From Rhodobacter sp. (GTDB taxonomy: Bacteria > Pseudomonadota > Alphaproteobacteria > Rhodobacterales > Rhodobacteraceae), in assembly GCA_027487575.1 (NCBI GenBank), contig JAIYDJ010000054.1, forward strand, positions 1 to 64,000: a DNA stretch of 64,000 nucleotides, read 5' to 3'. Positions within the stretch are counted from its first letter, which is position 1; the number at the start of each line of letters is the position of its first letter. The position numbers were made by a program, and so were the translations under genes. The notes under the pieces are model-generated. The model searched no databases. It worked only from the letters and a program-made list of their open reading frames with translations, and was not told the origin of the DNA. Shown here piece by piece: positions 36,311 to 46,338 of this stretch.

Positions 36311-36473
36311 ACCGAACCCAATACCTGACTATGACCAATGAGTAGGGGGCAGCTTCACTACTGTAAACCCGAAAGGTCTGCAAAACCTGCACAGTCTGCT
36401 TACCTCTAACAACAGAACTGGCTGTCGAGGGCAGTTTGGAATATGCGCAAGGTTTAGTCGAATCGAGGAACAT
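36311..36473. other. A/T-rich spacer between nuclease gene and era
   Basis: These 163 bases are clearly less GC-rich than the surrounding genes and contain no recognisable gene, tRNA or IS remnant. They form part of the same foreign-looking cassette as the nuclease gene. A promoter for era may lie here, since the gene has lost direct linkage to rnc. Confidence 0.4.
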
Positions 36474-37424
36474 ATGATCGACGTGATACCCGACGACATG
36501 GCGGGCGGGCGGGCACCGGGCAACCGGGCGGGGTTCGTCGCGCTGATCGGCGAGCCCAACGCGGGCAAGTCGACGCTGTTGAACAAGATGGTCGGGGCCA
36601 AGGTGTCGATCGTCACGCACAAGGTGCAGACGACGCGCGCCCGAATCCGCGGCGTGGCGATGGAGGGTCAGAGCCAGATCGTGTTCGTCGACACGCCCGG
36701 CCTGTTCCGCCCGCGCCGCCGTCTGGACCGCGCGATGGTGGCGGCGGCCTGGGGCGGGGCGGCGGATGCCGACGTGATCGTCCTGCTGATCGAGGCGCAT
36801 CGCGGCCTGACCGACGGGGTGGCGGCGATCATCGACAGCATGAAGGACCGCATCCCGCAGGGCCAGCAGGTGGCGCTCGCGATCAACAAGATCGACCGCG
36901 TCAAGTCCGAGGTGCTGCTGGCCCTGGCGCAGGCGATGAGCGAGGCGTTTCCCTTTGCCGAGACCTTCATGATCTCGGCCGAAAAGGGTTACGGCGTCGA
37001 CAAGCTGAAGAAATGGCTGGCGGGGCAGATCCCCGAAGGCGCGTGGTTCTATCCCGAAGACCAGATCGCCGATCTGCCGTTGCGGATGATCGCGGCGGAA
37101 ACCACCCGCGAAAAGCTGACCCTGCGGCTGCACGAGGAACTGCCCTACCAGTTGACCGTCGAGACGGAAAAGTGGGAGGACAAACCCGACGGGTCCACCC
37201 GGATCGACCAGTTGATCTATGTAATGCGCGACGGGCACAAGGGCATCGTGCTGGGCAACAAGGGCGAAACGATCAAGAGCATCGGACAGGCGGCCCGGAT
37301 CGAAATCATGGAATTCCTAGGCCGGCCCGTTCACCTGTTCCTGCAGGTCAAGGTGCGCCCCAACTGGCTGGAGGAACCCGAGCGCTATTCGGAAATGGGG
37401 CTGGAGTTCAAGGACGGCAATTAG
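36474..37424 (+). CDS. era: GTPase Era
   Basis: Era (316 residues) is a GTPase that binds 16S rRNA during 30S assembly. G1 GEPNAGKST, G3 DTPG, and G4 NKID are present, and the C-terminal KH domain contains GHKGIVLGNKGETIKSIG. ATG 36474 has GAGGA nearby; an alternative ATG at 36498 lies 24 bases inside. The N-terminal 18 residues (MIDVIPDDMAGG...) look atypical for Era and may derive from the inserted cassette. Confidence 0.95.
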   Translation: MIDVIPDDMAGGRAPGNRAGFVALIGEPNAGKSTLLNKMVGAKVSIVTHKVQTTRARIRGVAMEGQSQIVFVDTPGLFRPRRRLDRAMVAAAWGGAADADVIVLLIEAHRGLTDGVAAIIDSMKDRIPQGQQVALAINKIDRVKSEVLLALAQAMSEAFPFAETFMISAEKGYGVDKLKKWLAGQIPEGAWFYPEDQIADLPLRMIAAETTREKLTLRLHEELPYQLTVETEKWEDKPDGSTRIDQLIYVMRDGHKGIVLGNKGETIKSIGQAARIEIMEFLGRPVHLFLQVKVRPNWLEEPERYSEMGLEFKDGN

Positions 37425-37606
37425 CCGCCCTTCCACCCCGACATCAGGAACCACACCAGCCCGCCCAGTGAACACAGCCCGCCCGCCACCTGTGCCAAAG
37501 CGGTCAGGGTGGGCGACAGATCGAACGCCACGTACAAAAAGATGATGGCCATGCCGACCACGATCAGGATGCGGGGGGCAAGCGACGGGCGGGGTTGCGT
37601 GGTCAT
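37421..37606 (-). CDS. Small membrane protein, unknown
   Basis: A 61-residue protein with two predicted spans (about 12-30 and 38-56). It overlaps the end of era by four bases on the opposite strand. No family recognised; such small genes are conserved in relatives at this position, from memory only. Confidence 0.5.
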   Translation of the reverse strand: MTTQPRPSLAPRILIVVGMAIIFLYVAFDLSPTLTALAQVAGGLCSLGGLVWFLMSGWKGG

Positions 37607-37687
37607 GTCGGTCCTTCAATGTTGCTGCAGGCAAGCTAGACGGGCCAAATGCCCCTTGCCAAGTGACAAAACCCGACAGGCTGGCCG

Positions 37688-38014
37688 ATGCGGCTGACGT
37701 CGGATTTCTGGGTGGCGGCCTATCTGGCGCGTCTGCGGCTGGCGAATATTCCGGCCTACGTCGCCCGCGGCGACGCGACGGCGGGGGCTGTGGTGGTCAA
37801 GGTTGCGACGCTGGACGGTCAGGCACGCGCGTTCCGGCGGCAGTTCGATCTGGCCAGCGATTCGCGTGTCTGGGTGGTTCTGGCTGAAGGCCCCGAGGCC
37901 GAGGTCGATGCGCTGCTGGCCCGCGAAAGGGCGCGCGACCGCGATCTGTGGATCATCGAACTGGAAGACCGTCAGGGGCGGACCCTGCTGGAGGAGGACG
38001 GGCTGCGCGGCTGA
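37688..38014 (+). CDS. DUF1491 protein
   Basis: A 108-residue DUF1491 protein, an alphaproteobacterial family usually next to rec[33 protein letters not shown] residues at the start and the [16 protein letters not shown] segment are typical. Function is unknown. It precedes recO by about 40 bases. Confidence 0.8.
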   Translation: MRLTSDFWVAAYLARLRLANIPAYVARGDATAGAVVVKVATLDGQARAFRRQFDLASDSRVWVVLAEGPEAEVDALLARERARDRDLWIIELEDRQGRTLLEEDGLRG

Positions 38015-38055
38015 CGCCCCTTGCCCCGCCGCCCCGCCCCCCCGATACTGCCGGG

Positions 38056-38772
38056 ATGGAGTGGCAGGACGAAGGCACCGTGTTGTCCATGCGCCCGCAT
38101 GGCGAAAGCTCGGCGATCGTCGAGGTGTTCACCCGCGCGCATGGCCGACATGCCGGTGTCGTCCGCGGCGGTGGATCGCGCAAGATGGCGGCAACGCTGC
38201 AGCCGGGCGGGCAGGTGCAGGTGGTCTGGCACGCGCGGCTGGAAGACCATCTTGGCAGCTTTGCGGTCGAGCCTTTGCGCGCGCGCGCTGCCCTGCTGGG
38301 CGACCGCCGGGCGCTGGCCGGTCTGAATGCCGTCTGCGCCCTGCTGCGGCTTTCGCTGCCCGAACGAGAGCCGCACGCCAACCTGTGGACTGTAACCATC
38401 GCCTTGCTGGACGCGCTGGAGGCAAGCACCGACTGGCCACCCCTGTATCTGCGCTGGGAAGTCCTGCTGCTGGAGGAGTTGGGCTTCGGCCTGGACCTGA
38501 CGTCCTGCGCGGCGACTGGCGACACCACCGATCTGGCCTATGTCAGCCCCCGCACCGGCAGGGCAGTCAGCCGCGCGGGGGCAGGGGAATGGGCCGACCG
38601 GCTGATGCCGTTGCCCGCCTGCCTGATGGGGCAGGGTCCGGCCAGCCCGTCCGAACTGGCGCAGGGGCTGGCCATCACCGGCCATTTTCTGGCGCGCGAA
38701 CTTGCCCCCATCCTGAACGCCCGGCCTTTGCCCGAGGCGCGTGCGCGGCTGGTGGGCATGCTGAGTGGCTAG
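38056..38772 (+). CDS. recO: DNA repair protein RecO
   Basis: RecO (238 residues) anneals ssDNA and loads RecA with RecR. The N-terminal OB-fold ([39 protein letters not shown]) is characteristic, and the C-terminal helical domain carries the [13 protein letters not shown] segment. ATG 38056 is used; the ribosome site is weak. It ends four bases into the convergent VOC gene. Confidence 0.93.
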   Translation: MEWQDEGTVLSMRPHGESSAIVEVFTRAHGRHAGVVRGGGSRKMAATLQPGGQVQVVWHARLEDHLGSFAVEPLRARAALLGDRRALAGLNAVCALLRLSLPEREPHANLWTVTIALLDALEASTDWPPLYLRWEVLLLEELGFGLDLTSCAATGDTTDLAYVSPRTGRAVSRAGAGEWADRLMPLPACLMGQGPASPSELAQGLAITGHFLARELAPILNARPLPEARARLVGMLSG

Positions 38773-39248
38773 GCTTCCGCCAGCAGGGCGCGCAGATCAA
38801 GCCGGCCCGTTGTCATCGCCAGAGTGCCGTCCGGCTTGCGCGGCCATTCGGCCTCGGGGCGGTCCCGGTAAAGCTCGACCCCGTTGCCGTCCGGGTCGTC
38901 CAGATAGATCGCCTCGGACACGCCATGGTCCGATGCGCCGGTCAAAGGCCACTGTGCTTCGACCAGACGTTTCAGCACCTGCGCCAGCGATGCCCGGTCG
39001 GGAAACAGGAAGGCCGTGTGATAAAGCCCGGTATGCCCGGCGGGGGGTGCGGTGCCCCCGGCAGACTCCCAGGTGTTCAGGCCGATGTGGTGATGGTAAC
39101 CCCCCGCCGAAAGGAAAGCCGCCTGCGGTCCGTACCGCTGCTGCACCTCGAACCCCAGTATTCCGGAATAGAAGGCGATGGATCGATCCAGATCGGCGAC
39201 CTTCAAATGTACGTGGCCAACTCGGGTTGTGGCGGGAAGAACAGACAA
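38769..39248 (-). CDS. VOC-family (glyoxalase/dioxygenase-like) protein
   Basis: A 159-residue vicinal-oxygen-chelate protein. The beta-alpha-beta-beta-beta units are seen around [25 protein letters not shown] and the second [18 protein letters not shown]. Possible metal ligands are His in GHVHLKV, His in LYHTAF and Glu in GNGVELYRD. It resembles extradiol-dioxygenase-like or glyoxalase members; the reaction cannot be assigned. Confidence 0.75.
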   Translation of the reverse strand: MSVLPATTRVGHVHLKVADLDRSIAFYSGILGFEVQQRYGPQAAFLSAGGYHHHIGLNTWESAGGTAPPAGHTGLYHTAFLFPDRASLAQVLKRLVEAQWPLTGASDHGVSEAIYLDDPDGNGVELYRDRPEAEWPRKPDGTLAMTTGRLDLRALLAEA

Positions 39249-39342
39249 AACGGCCTCCTTGGCTTGCCGGACCCGTTCAGACTAAGCGCCCTTGCGGCAC
39301 ACCGCCACATGCCCTGTCGCACAGATGCCCTGCGGGATCGCC

Positions 39343-39378
39343 AAAAAGGACCCCCGGACCGGGGACAGGGTCCGGGGG
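39343..39378 (-). terminator. Leftward intrinsic terminator with no obvious gene
   Basis: Read on the minus strand, a 10-bp stem (39378-39369 with 39360-39351) is followed by TCCTTTTTGG, a classic terminator. It lies in the 390-base gap between the VOC gene and the L,D-transpeptidase. The VOC gene starts downstream of it and the transpeptidase runs the other way, so it has no obvious client gene. It could stop read-through from trpS or end a small RNA. Confidence 0.55.
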
Positions 39379-39638
39379 CCACGTCAGGCCGGGAACGAAC
39401 GGCAAGCCATCCGTCGGACAGGGGGGACAGCCCGGCGCGGACAGGGCAGGGACGCCCATGCGCAGGAGGCTGATCTGCGCAGGAATCGATTGCATGACGG
39501 AAATGCAACAATCCACAACAAGTTCAATCTCTTGCGCACTCACAAGGCGACACGCCAAAGTGTCTTGTCATTCCTTTGCCCAATCCTTCAGGTTGCGCGC
39601 GATCAAAAAGGCATCGAACGTGCCGAAAGGACTTCAGA

Positions 39639-40190
39639 ATGACGATACCCCATCATGGACGGCGCAACTTCCTTGCGATGACGGCTGCGGCGACCCTCGT
39701 CTTGCCCGGCCTTGCGCGGGCAGCGGTCCGCAACAATGTGTCCGGCTTCCGGAACGTGATCTGGCAGGACCATTTCGCGACGCTGCGCAACGGCGCAATC
39801 CTGGCCGACACCCAGTCGCGGGCCGTGCATTTCTGGTCAGAGGACGAAAGCATCTATCGTCTTTATCCCTCGTCGGTCCCGATCAGCAAGGAATTGACCC
39901 GGCTGGGCGAAACCGAGGTGATCAGGAAGGTCGACGGGCCGACCTGGACACCCACCCCGTCGATGCGCGAGCGCGACCCGACGCTGCCGGCGATGATTCC
40001 GGCCGGGCCGACAAACCCGCTCGGCACACATGCGCTGTATCTGTCTTGGCAGTATTACCGCATTCACGGAACACATGACACGCGCAAGATCGGACGGCAG
40101 TCCTCTGATGGCTGCGTCGGGCTTTACAACGAACACATCGCGGAACTTTTCGCTCTGGCCCGTGTCGGCACGCAGGTGCGGCTGATCTAG
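39639..40190 (+). CDS. L,D-transpeptidase (YkuD), Tat-exported
   Basis: A 183-residue YkuD-family L,D-transpeptidase, which crosslinks peptidoglycan or attaches proteins to it. The catalytic block is [29 protein letters not shown], with His and SxGC cysteine. The N-terminus has a twin-arginine-like signal, [17 protein letters not shown] 39639 has AAAGGA seven bases upstream. It overlaps the convergent trpS gene by four bases. Confidence 0.88.
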   Translation: MTIPHHGRRNFLAMTAAATLVLPGLARAAVRNNVSGFRNVIWQDHFATLRNGAILADTQSRAVHFWSEDESIYRLYPSSVPISKELTRLGETEVIRKVDGPTWTPTPSMRERDPTLPAMIPAGPTNPLGTHALYLSWQYYRIHGTHDTRKIGRQSSDGCVGLYNEHIAELFALARVGTQVRLI

Positions 40191-41230
40191 CCGCGCCGCG
40201 ACCGGATCATGCCGATGATGTCGTAGACCTGATCGACGATCGGCCGCGCAATGGCTTCGGCGCGGTCGGCCCCGGCACCCAGAATGCGGTCGATCTCGGC
40301 GGGGTCCTGCATCAGCCGGGTCATCTCCGACGTGATCGGCGACAGTTTCGCGACGGCCAGATCGGCAAGGGCCGGTTTGAACGTGCCGAACTGCGCGCCC
40401 TGATGTTCGGCGATCACCTCTGCCGGGGTCTGCCCCGCAAGGGCCGCATAGATGTTGACCAGATTGCGCGCCTCTGGCCGGTCTTTCAGGCCGTCCACCG
40501 AGTCGGGCAGCGGGTCGGCATCGGTCTTGGCCTTGCGGATCTTCTTGGCGATGGTGTCGGCATCGTCGGTCAGGTTGATCCGGCTTTGATCCGACGGGTC
40601 GGATTTCGACATCTTCATCGTCCCGTCGCGCAGGCTCATCACGCGCGTCGCGGCCCCCTCGATCACCGGTTCGACCACCGGGAAGAAATTCACGCCGTAG
40701 TCATTGTTGAACTTGATCGCGATGTCGCGGCACAGTTCCAGATGCTGCTTCTGATCCTCGCCCACCGGAACATGGGTCGCCTTGTAGGCAAGAATGTCGG
40801 CGGCCATCAGCGCGGGATAGGCATAAAGGCCCAGTGACACATTCTCGCTGTTCTTGCCCGCCTTGTCCTTGAACTGCGTCATCCTGCTCATCCAGCCCAT
40901 GCGCGCCACGCAGTTGAAGATCCAGCCAAGTTCCACATGCGCCGTGACCTGGCTCTGGTTGAACAGGACAGACCGGGCGGGGTCGATGCCCGCGGCGATG
41001 AATCCGGCGGCAGCCTCGCGCGTCTGCTGGCGCAGTTTGGCCGGGTCCTGCCAGACCGTGATCGCGTGCATGTCGACCAGACAGTAGATCGTCTCGATCC
41101 CCTCGTCCTGCTTTTCCACGAACCGCTTCAGCGCGCCCAGATAATTGCCCAGCGTCAGCCCGCCAGAGGGCTGGATGCCGGAAAAGATGCGGGTGGGAAA
41201 GGTCGCAGGCGTTTGGACCGGCTGTGACAT
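40187..41230 (-). CDS. trpS: Tryptophanyl-tRNA synthetase
   Basis: A 347-residue class Ic aminoacyl-tRNA synthetase. [17 protein letters not shown] carries the HIGH-like site and MSKSDPSD the KMSKS loop. ATG 41230 has GGAG five bases upstream; a longer in-frame start at 41290 is less likely. It is divergent from the rhomboid-like gene over about 90 bases. Size and motif spacing are standard. Confidence 0.96.
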   Translation of the reverse strand: MSQPVQTPATFPTRIFSGIQPSGGLTLGNYLGALKRFVEKQDEGIETIYCLVDMHAITVWQDPAKLRQQTREAAAGFIAAGIDPARSVLFNQSQVTAHVELGWIFNCVARMGWMSRMTQFKDKAGKNSENVSLGLYAYPALMAADILAYKATHVPVGEDQKQHLELCRDIAIKFNNDYGVNFFPVVEPVIEGAATRVMSLRDGTMKMSKSDPSDQSRINLTDDADTIAKKIRKAKTDADPLPDSVDGLKDRPEARNLVNIYAALAGQTPAEVIAEHQGAQFGTFKPALADLAVAKLSPITSEMTRLMQDPAEIDRILGAGADRAEAIARPIVDQVYDIIGMIRSRRG

Positions 41231-41319
41231 GGGAACTCCATCTGGAACTATCGGTTGGCACGGCTTATCGCTGGCAGGCAAGGGCGTCAATGAAGCCCGG
41301 AGCCAGCCCTGAGGACGCG

Positions 41320-41997
41320 ATGAACCACAATGCCCCGCCGCTGAACCCGCTGCCGCCCGTTGTCTGGGCGCTGACCCTGCCGCTGATCGCGATGGAGGTC
41401 GTTCTGGGGCTGGAAAAGGCCGGTCTGGTGGGGGGGGCCGCCGTCGGCTGGCGGCAGGACGCGGTGCAGCGGTTCGGCTTTTCGCCCGAACGGATGCGCG
41501 CGATGATCGAGGCGGGGCAGTACCCGCTGGCGGCCCTTGCGCGGCTGGTGACCTATCCTCTGGTCCACCTTGATTTCACCCATGCCCTCTTTGCCATCGT
41601 GATCCTTCTGGCTCTGGGCAAGATGGTGGGCGAAGTCTTTCGCTGGTGGGCGGTGCTGGTGGTGTTCTTCGGGGCGACGGTGGCGGGCGCACTGGCCTAT
41701 ACCGCGCTGCCGTGGTCCGCAGGGGCGCTGATCGGGGCCTATCCGGGGGATTACGGGCTGATCGGAGCCTTCACGTTCATCCTTTGGGTGCGGCAGGTGC
41801 GGTCGGGGGGCAACCAGTTGCGCGCCTTCCAGATGATCGGCGTCCTGATGGGATTTCAGCTTCTGTTCGGGCTTCTTTTCGGGGGTGGGTGGATCTGGGT
41901 CGCCGAACTTGCCGGGTTCGCTGCCGGTTTCTTGCTGTCTTTCGGGGTCAGTCCGGGCGGGGCGCAGCGGCTGCGCGACCGGTTGCGTCAGCGCTGA
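41320..41997 (+). CDS. Rhomboid-fold membrane protein without catalytic residues
   Basis: A 225-residue polytopic protein with the rhomboid layout (about six spans). The usual GASGAVFG serine motif has become GAYPGDYG, so no catalytic serine, and the H-L-G-G histidine helix has become AELAGFAAG, so no catalytic histidine. It should therefore be an inactive pseudo-rhomboid. ATG 41320 has GAGGA five bases upstream; an in-frame ATG at 41290 is weaker. It overlaps murJ, on the opposite strand, by 10 bases. Confidence 0.78.
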   Translation: MNHNAPPLNPLPPVVWALTLPLIAMEVVLGLEKAGLVGGAAVGWRQDAVQRFGFSPERMRAMIEAGQYPLAALARLVTYPLVHLDFTHALFAIVILLALGKMVGEVFRWWAVLVVFFGATVAGALAYTALPWSAGALIGAYPGDYGLIGAFTFILWVRQVRSGGNQLRAFQMIGVLMGFQLLFGLLFGGGWIWVAELAGFAAGFLLSFGVSPGGAQRLRDRLRQR

Positions 41998-43535
41998 CGG
42001 CGCAGGGCGCTGCGGAAGTCGGATAGGCGGAAGGCGCGGATCGCAAAGCCGATGCCGAAGTACCCGACAATTCCGGCGCCGACCAACCCCGCCAGCGCCA
42101 GATAGCGCACCCCGTCCGTCTGCAGCGGTCCGTCCAGCAGCCACGCGACCCCGGCCAGAACGCCGCCCATCAACACCGATGCCGCAAGAATGCGGGGCAC
42201 GCGGGCCACAAAACGTTGATCCAGCCGCGCCTCGTCGCCCATGCGGCGCGAGCCGAACCACAATTGCGCCAGCATGATCCAGCCCGACAGGGTGGTGGCC
42301 AGCGCCGCCGCCGCAAAGCCGATCAGCGGCATCAGACCGATGGCGATCAGCGCGTTGGTGATCATAGACACCACGGCATAGTTGAACGGGCGGCGGGTGT
42401 CTTCACGGGCGTAGAACAGCGGCTGCAAGACCTTTTGCAGCACGAAGGCGGGAAGGCCCGCGCCATAGATCGCCAGCGCCAGCGCGGTTGCCTGCGCGTC
42501 CGAGGCCGAGAACGCCCCGCGCTGATACAGGACCGAACACAGCGGCCCGGCAATCACCATCAGCGCCACGGCGGCGGGCAGCGTCAGCGCCAGCGCGAAC
42601 TCTCCTCCCCGGTTCAGACTGTCGCGCCCGCCCTGCGCATCGCCCGCCCGCAGTCGGCGCGAAAGATCAGGCAGCAGGACGGTGCCGATGGCGATGCCCA
42701 CCACCCCCAGCGGCAACTGATACAGCCGGTCGGCGTAGGACAGCCAGGCCACTGCGCCTTCGGTAAAGCTGGCAACTTGACGCCCGACCAGCAGGTTGAT
42801 CTGCACCACACCGCCCGCCAGCACCGCCGGGGCGGCAATGATCGCAAGGCGCTTCAACTCGGGTGTCAGTCCGGGCCAGCGTAGCGGAAAGCGGTAGCCA
42901 AGGCGGCGGGCTGCCGCGTAGGTGAAGGCAAACTGCGCCACCCCGGTCAAGGGAACGGTCCAGGCCAGCGTCAGCCCCATGTCCCAACCGGCCGCCGCAG
43001 CCAGCAGCATGGCCGCGATGAACATCAGGTTCATCAGGACCGGAACAAACGACGCTTCGGTGAACCGGCCATGCGCGTTCAGCACGCCCGACAGCAGGGC
43101 CACAAGGCTGATGAACAGGATGTAGGAAAACGCGATGCGCCCGAAATCGACGGCCAGATCGAACCGCGCGTCGCCCACGAACCCCGATGCCATCGCCCAG
43201 ACCAGCCAGGGCATCGCAAAGGTGCCAAGAACCGAAAACAGCACCAGAATGCCTGCCAACCCGTTGAATGCGTCGCGGGCAAAGCCCTGCGCATCCTCGC
43301 CGCTTTCCAGTTTCTTGGCGAACATCGGCACGAAGGCCATGTTGAAAGCACCCTCGGCGAAAAAGCGGCGAAAGGTGTTGGGCAGCGAGAAGGCGATCAG
43401 GAACGCCTCGGCCACCGGACCGGTGCCCAGATAGGCCGCCATCATCACGTCGCGGGCAAATCCTGCCCCGCGCGACAGCAGCGTCCAGCCGCCCACCGTC
43501 ACGACGTTGCGGATCAGGCTGGCGGGCTTTTTCAT
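41988..43535 (-). CDS. murJ: Lipid II flippase MurJ
   Basis: MurJ (515 residues) moves lipid II across the inner membrane for peptidoglycan synthesis. It has about 14 spans and an N-terminal start (KKPASLIRNVVTVGGWTLLSRGAGFARDVMMAAYLG) typical of MviN/MurJ. The conserved cytoplasmic arginines (RRRF, ARGAGFARD) are visible. It overlaps glnD by four bases, the order glnD-murJ being conserved in alphaproteobacteria. Confidence 0.95.
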   Translation of the reverse strand: MKKPASLIRNVVTVGGWTLLSRGAGFARDVMMAAYLGTGPVAEAFLIAFSLPNTFRRFFAEGAFNMAFVPMFAKKLESGEDAQGFARDAFNGLAGILVLFSVLGTFAMPWLVWAMASGFVGDARFDLAVDFGRIAFSYILFISLVALLSGVLNAHGRFTEASFVPVLMNLMFIAAMLLAAAAGWDMGLTLAWTVPLTGVAQFAFTYAAARRLGYRFPLRWPGLTPELKRLAIIAAPAVLAGGVVQINLLVGRQVASFTEGAVAWLSYADRLYQLPLGVVGIAIGTVLLPDLSRRLRAGDAQGGRDSLNRGGEFALALTLPAAVALMVIAGPLCSVLYQRGAFSASDAQATALALAIYGAGLPAFVLQKVLQPLFYAREDTRRPFNYAVVSMITNALIAIGLMPLIGFAAAALATTLSGWIMLAQLWFGSRRMGDEARLDQRFVARVPRILAASVLMGGVLAGVAWLLDGPLQTDGVRYLALAGLVGAGIVGYFGIGFAIRAFRLSDFRSALRRQR

Positions 43536-46327
43536 GTGGCGGCCCGTTCGACACCATCGACGATCGCCTGCCGCAGCTTGCGTTCAAGGTTTTCCTGCCG
43601 CGACCCGGTGTAAAGCTTCAATCCGAACATGTCCTTGACATAGAAAGTGTCCACCACCTGCGCGCCATAGGTCGCGATCACGGCCGAAGCGATATAGACG
43701 TTGGCCGCCGCCAGCGTGCGGGTCAGGTCATACAGCAGGCCGGGCCGGTCGCGGGTGTCGACCTCGATGATGGTATAGATTTCCGAACCTTCGTTGTCGA
43801 AGGTGATGTGCGTCGGAAAACGGAACTCGCGTTCGCGTTTCTTGACCTTGTCGCGGTCTTTCAGAGCGTCCCGCGCAACCACTTCGCCCCTCAGCGTCTT
43901 TTCGATCATGCCGCGCAGGCGGGGCAGGCGGCTGGCCTCATAGGGATGGCCTTCGATGTCCTGCACCCAGAATACGGCGGTCGCATAGCCGTCTTTCGAG
44001 GTATAGGTGCGGGCGTCCACCACATTGGCCCCGACAAGCGCCAGCGCCCCCGCGAGCCGCGAAAAGATGCCGGGGTGATCGACCAGCGCAAAGCACGCGC
44101 GCGTCGCATCGCGGGCGGGGTCGGGGTGCAGGTCGATCCGGATTTCATTGTCGGGCAAACCAATCAGCAGACGGGCGAACACCTCGTGCGCGTCGGTGGA
44201 CAGACCGCGCCAGTACGGGGCGTAGTGCCGCGTGGTTTCGGTCTGCAGGTCGGCCGCGGGCCAGTTGGACAGGCGGTCGCGCAGGGCGCGGGTCGCCTCG
44301 TCCTCGCGATTCTCGCGGTTGACGGTTTCCAGCCCCCCTTCCAGCGCCTGTTCGGTGTCGCGGTAAAGCTGGCGCAGCAGCATGGCCTTCCAGTTGTTCC
44401 ACGTCCCCGGCCCGACGCCGCGGATGTCGCAGACGGTCAGCACGCACAAAAGGTCAAGCCGCTTGCGGGTCTTCACCGCCTTGGCAAAGTCGCGCACCGT
44501 GCGGGGGTCGCCGATATCGCGCTTCTGCGCCATGTCGGACATCAGAAGGTGATAGCGTACCAGCCATTCCACCGTCTCGGTCTCTTCGGGCGTCAGGCCA
44601 AGGCGCGGGGTGACGCGGCGGGCGATCTGCGCGCCAAGGATCGAGTGATCTTCGGGACGGCCCTTGCCGATGTCGTGCAGGAACAGCGCGAGGTAAAGGA
44701 CGCGGCGGTTGACCCCGGCGGCCAGAATCTGGCTGGACAGCGGAAGCTCTTCCACAAGTTCGCCGCGTTCGATCTGCGCAAGGGTCGAGATGCACTGGAT
44801 GATGTGTTCGTCCACGGTGTAGTGATGGTAGACGTTGAACTGCATCATCGCGACGATGGGCTCGAATTCCGGCACGAAGGCCGCCAGCACGCCCAACTCG
44901 TTCATCCGGTGCAGGGATCGTTCGGGGTTGCCGTGGTCAAGCAAGAGGCCAAGGAAGATCCGCACCGCTTCGGGGTTCGTGCGCATCTCGTCGTCGATCA
45001 GATGCAGGTTCGCCCCAATCAGCCGCATGGCGTTGGGGTGCAGCAGGTAGCCGGTGCGCAGCCCCTCTTCAAAGATGCGCAACAGGTTCAGCTTGTCGGC
45101 CAGAAAGGTGGCGGGGTCGGCCACGTCGATGCGGCCCTGCACCAGCCTCATCCCGGCCCGCACCGGTTTGGGTCGCCGGAACAGGCCGAGAAGGCTTGCC
45201 TCGGGCTTGACATGGCGCGCCTCAAGCTCGGTCAGGAAGATGCGGGTCAACTCGCCCACACGGGTCGCCTCGCGGAAGTAGTCCTGCATGAAGATCTCGA
45301 CCGCCCGCCGGCCGCCCGAATCGCGGTAGCCCATCCGTGCCGCGATCTCGACCTGCTGATCGAAGGTCAACTGGTCCGTGGCGCGTCCGGTGATCAGGTG
45401 CAGGTGGCAGCGGACCGTCCACAGAAAATCCTCGGCGCGGGCGAATACTTCGTACTCGTCCTGGCTGAACAGACCCGCCTCGACCAGCCCGGCGGCACGC
45501 GGCACCCGGTGCAGGTACTTGCCGATCCAGTACAGCGTCTGCAGATCGCGCAGGCCGCCCTTGCCTTCCTTGACGTTGGGTTCCAGCAGATAGCGCTGGC
45601 CCCCCTGCCGCTTGTGCCGCGCCGCGCGTTCCGCCAGCTTTCCTTCGATGAATTCCGGGCCGGTGTGACGAAACAGGTCCGTCCACAGCCTTTCACCCAG
45701 ATCGGCCGAAAGACGCGCGTCGCCGACGATGAACCGGTATTCCAGCAAGGCGGTGCGGATGGTGATGTCGTCCCGCGCCAGACGGACGCATTCCTTCACG
45801 GTCCGGCTGGAATGGCCGACCTTCAATTTCAGGTCCCACAACAGATACAGCATCGACTCGATCAGGCTCTCGGCCCAGGGCGTCAGCTTCCACGGCGCGA
45901 GGAACAGAAGGTCCACATCCGAATGCGGCGCCATTTCGGCCCGGCCATAACCGCCCACACCAACCACCGCGATGCGTTCGGCTTCGGTCGGGTTGGGCAG
46001 CGGATGCAGGTGCTTGCGGGCGATGCTGAAGGCCGCGCAGACCAGCCCGTCCATCAGGCAGGCCTGCGCCCGCACCATGGCCCGCGCGGCCAGCGGCGAC
46101 TTTGCAAAGGCATCGGCCAGCGCGCCCTGACCCGCTTCCTTTGCGCGGATCAGATGGCGCGCCGCGATCTGGCGAATGGCCTTGCCGTCAAGTCCCGGTT
46201 CCAGTTCCGCTTCGACGGCCGCCAGAAGCCGGGGCAGGTCGATGATCTGCCCTGCTGGCAACAAGAGGATATCCGATCCGTCGGGCGCGAACCGGTCCAT
46301 CAGGGGCATCGCGGGGCGTGTTGCCAC
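43532..46327 (-). CDS. glnD: [Protein-PII] uridylyltransferase/uridylyl-removing enzyme
   Basis: GlnD (931 residues) senses glutamine and modifies PII proteins in nitrogen control. The nucleotidyltransferase motif GGYGRAEMAPHSDVDLLFL lies near residue 125, the HD hydrolase near 490-560 (HDIGKGRPEDHS), and two C-terminal ACT domains near 710 and 830. The C-terminal 60 residues contain the ACT repeat DTRDRPGLLYDLTRTLAAANV. It couples to murJ. Confidence 0.96.
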   Translation of the reverse strand: MATRPAMPLMDRFAPDGSDILLLPAGQIIDLPRLLAAVEAELEPGLDGKAIRQIAARHLIRAKEAGQGALADAFAKSPLAARAMVRAQACLMDGLVCAAFSIARKHLHPLPNPTEAERIAVVGVGGYGRAEMAPHSDVDLLFLAPWKLTPWAESLIESMLYLLWDLKLKVGHSSRTVKECVRLARDDITIRTALLEYRFIVGDARLSADLGERLWTDLFRHTGPEFIEGKLAERAARHKRQGGQRYLLEPNVKEGKGGLRDLQTLYWIGKYLHRVPRAAGLVEAGLFSQDEYEVFARAEDFLWTVRCHLHLITGRATDQLTFDQQVEIAARMGYRDSGGRRAVEIFMQDYFREATRVGELTRIFLTELEARHVKPEASLLGLFRRPKPVRAGMRLVQGRIDVADPATFLADKLNLLRIFEEGLRTGYLLHPNAMRLIGANLHLIDDEMRTNPEAVRIFLGLLLDHGNPERSLHRMNELGVLAAFVPEFEPIVAMMQFNVYHHYTVDEHIIQCISTLAQIERGELVEELPLSSQILAAGVNRRVLYLALFLHDIGKGRPEDHSILGAQIARRVTPRLGLTPEETETVEWLVRYHLLMSDMAQKRDIGDPRTVRDFAKAVKTRKRLDLLCVLTVCDIRGVGPGTWNNWKAMLLRQLYRDTEQALEGGLETVNRENREDEATRALRDRLSNWPAADLQTETTRHYAPYWRGLSTDAHEVFARLLIGLPDNEIRIDLHPDPARDATRACFALVDHPGIFSRLAGALALVGANVVDARTYTSKDGYATAVFWVQDIEGHPYEASRLPRLRGMIEKTLRGEVVARDALKDRDKVKKREREFRFPTHITFDNEGSEIYTIIEVDTRDRPGLLYDLTRTLAAANVYIASAVIATYGAQVVDTFYVKDMFGLKLYTGSRQENLERKLRQAIVDGVERAAT

Positions 46328-46338
46328 GGTCGCGCGGA

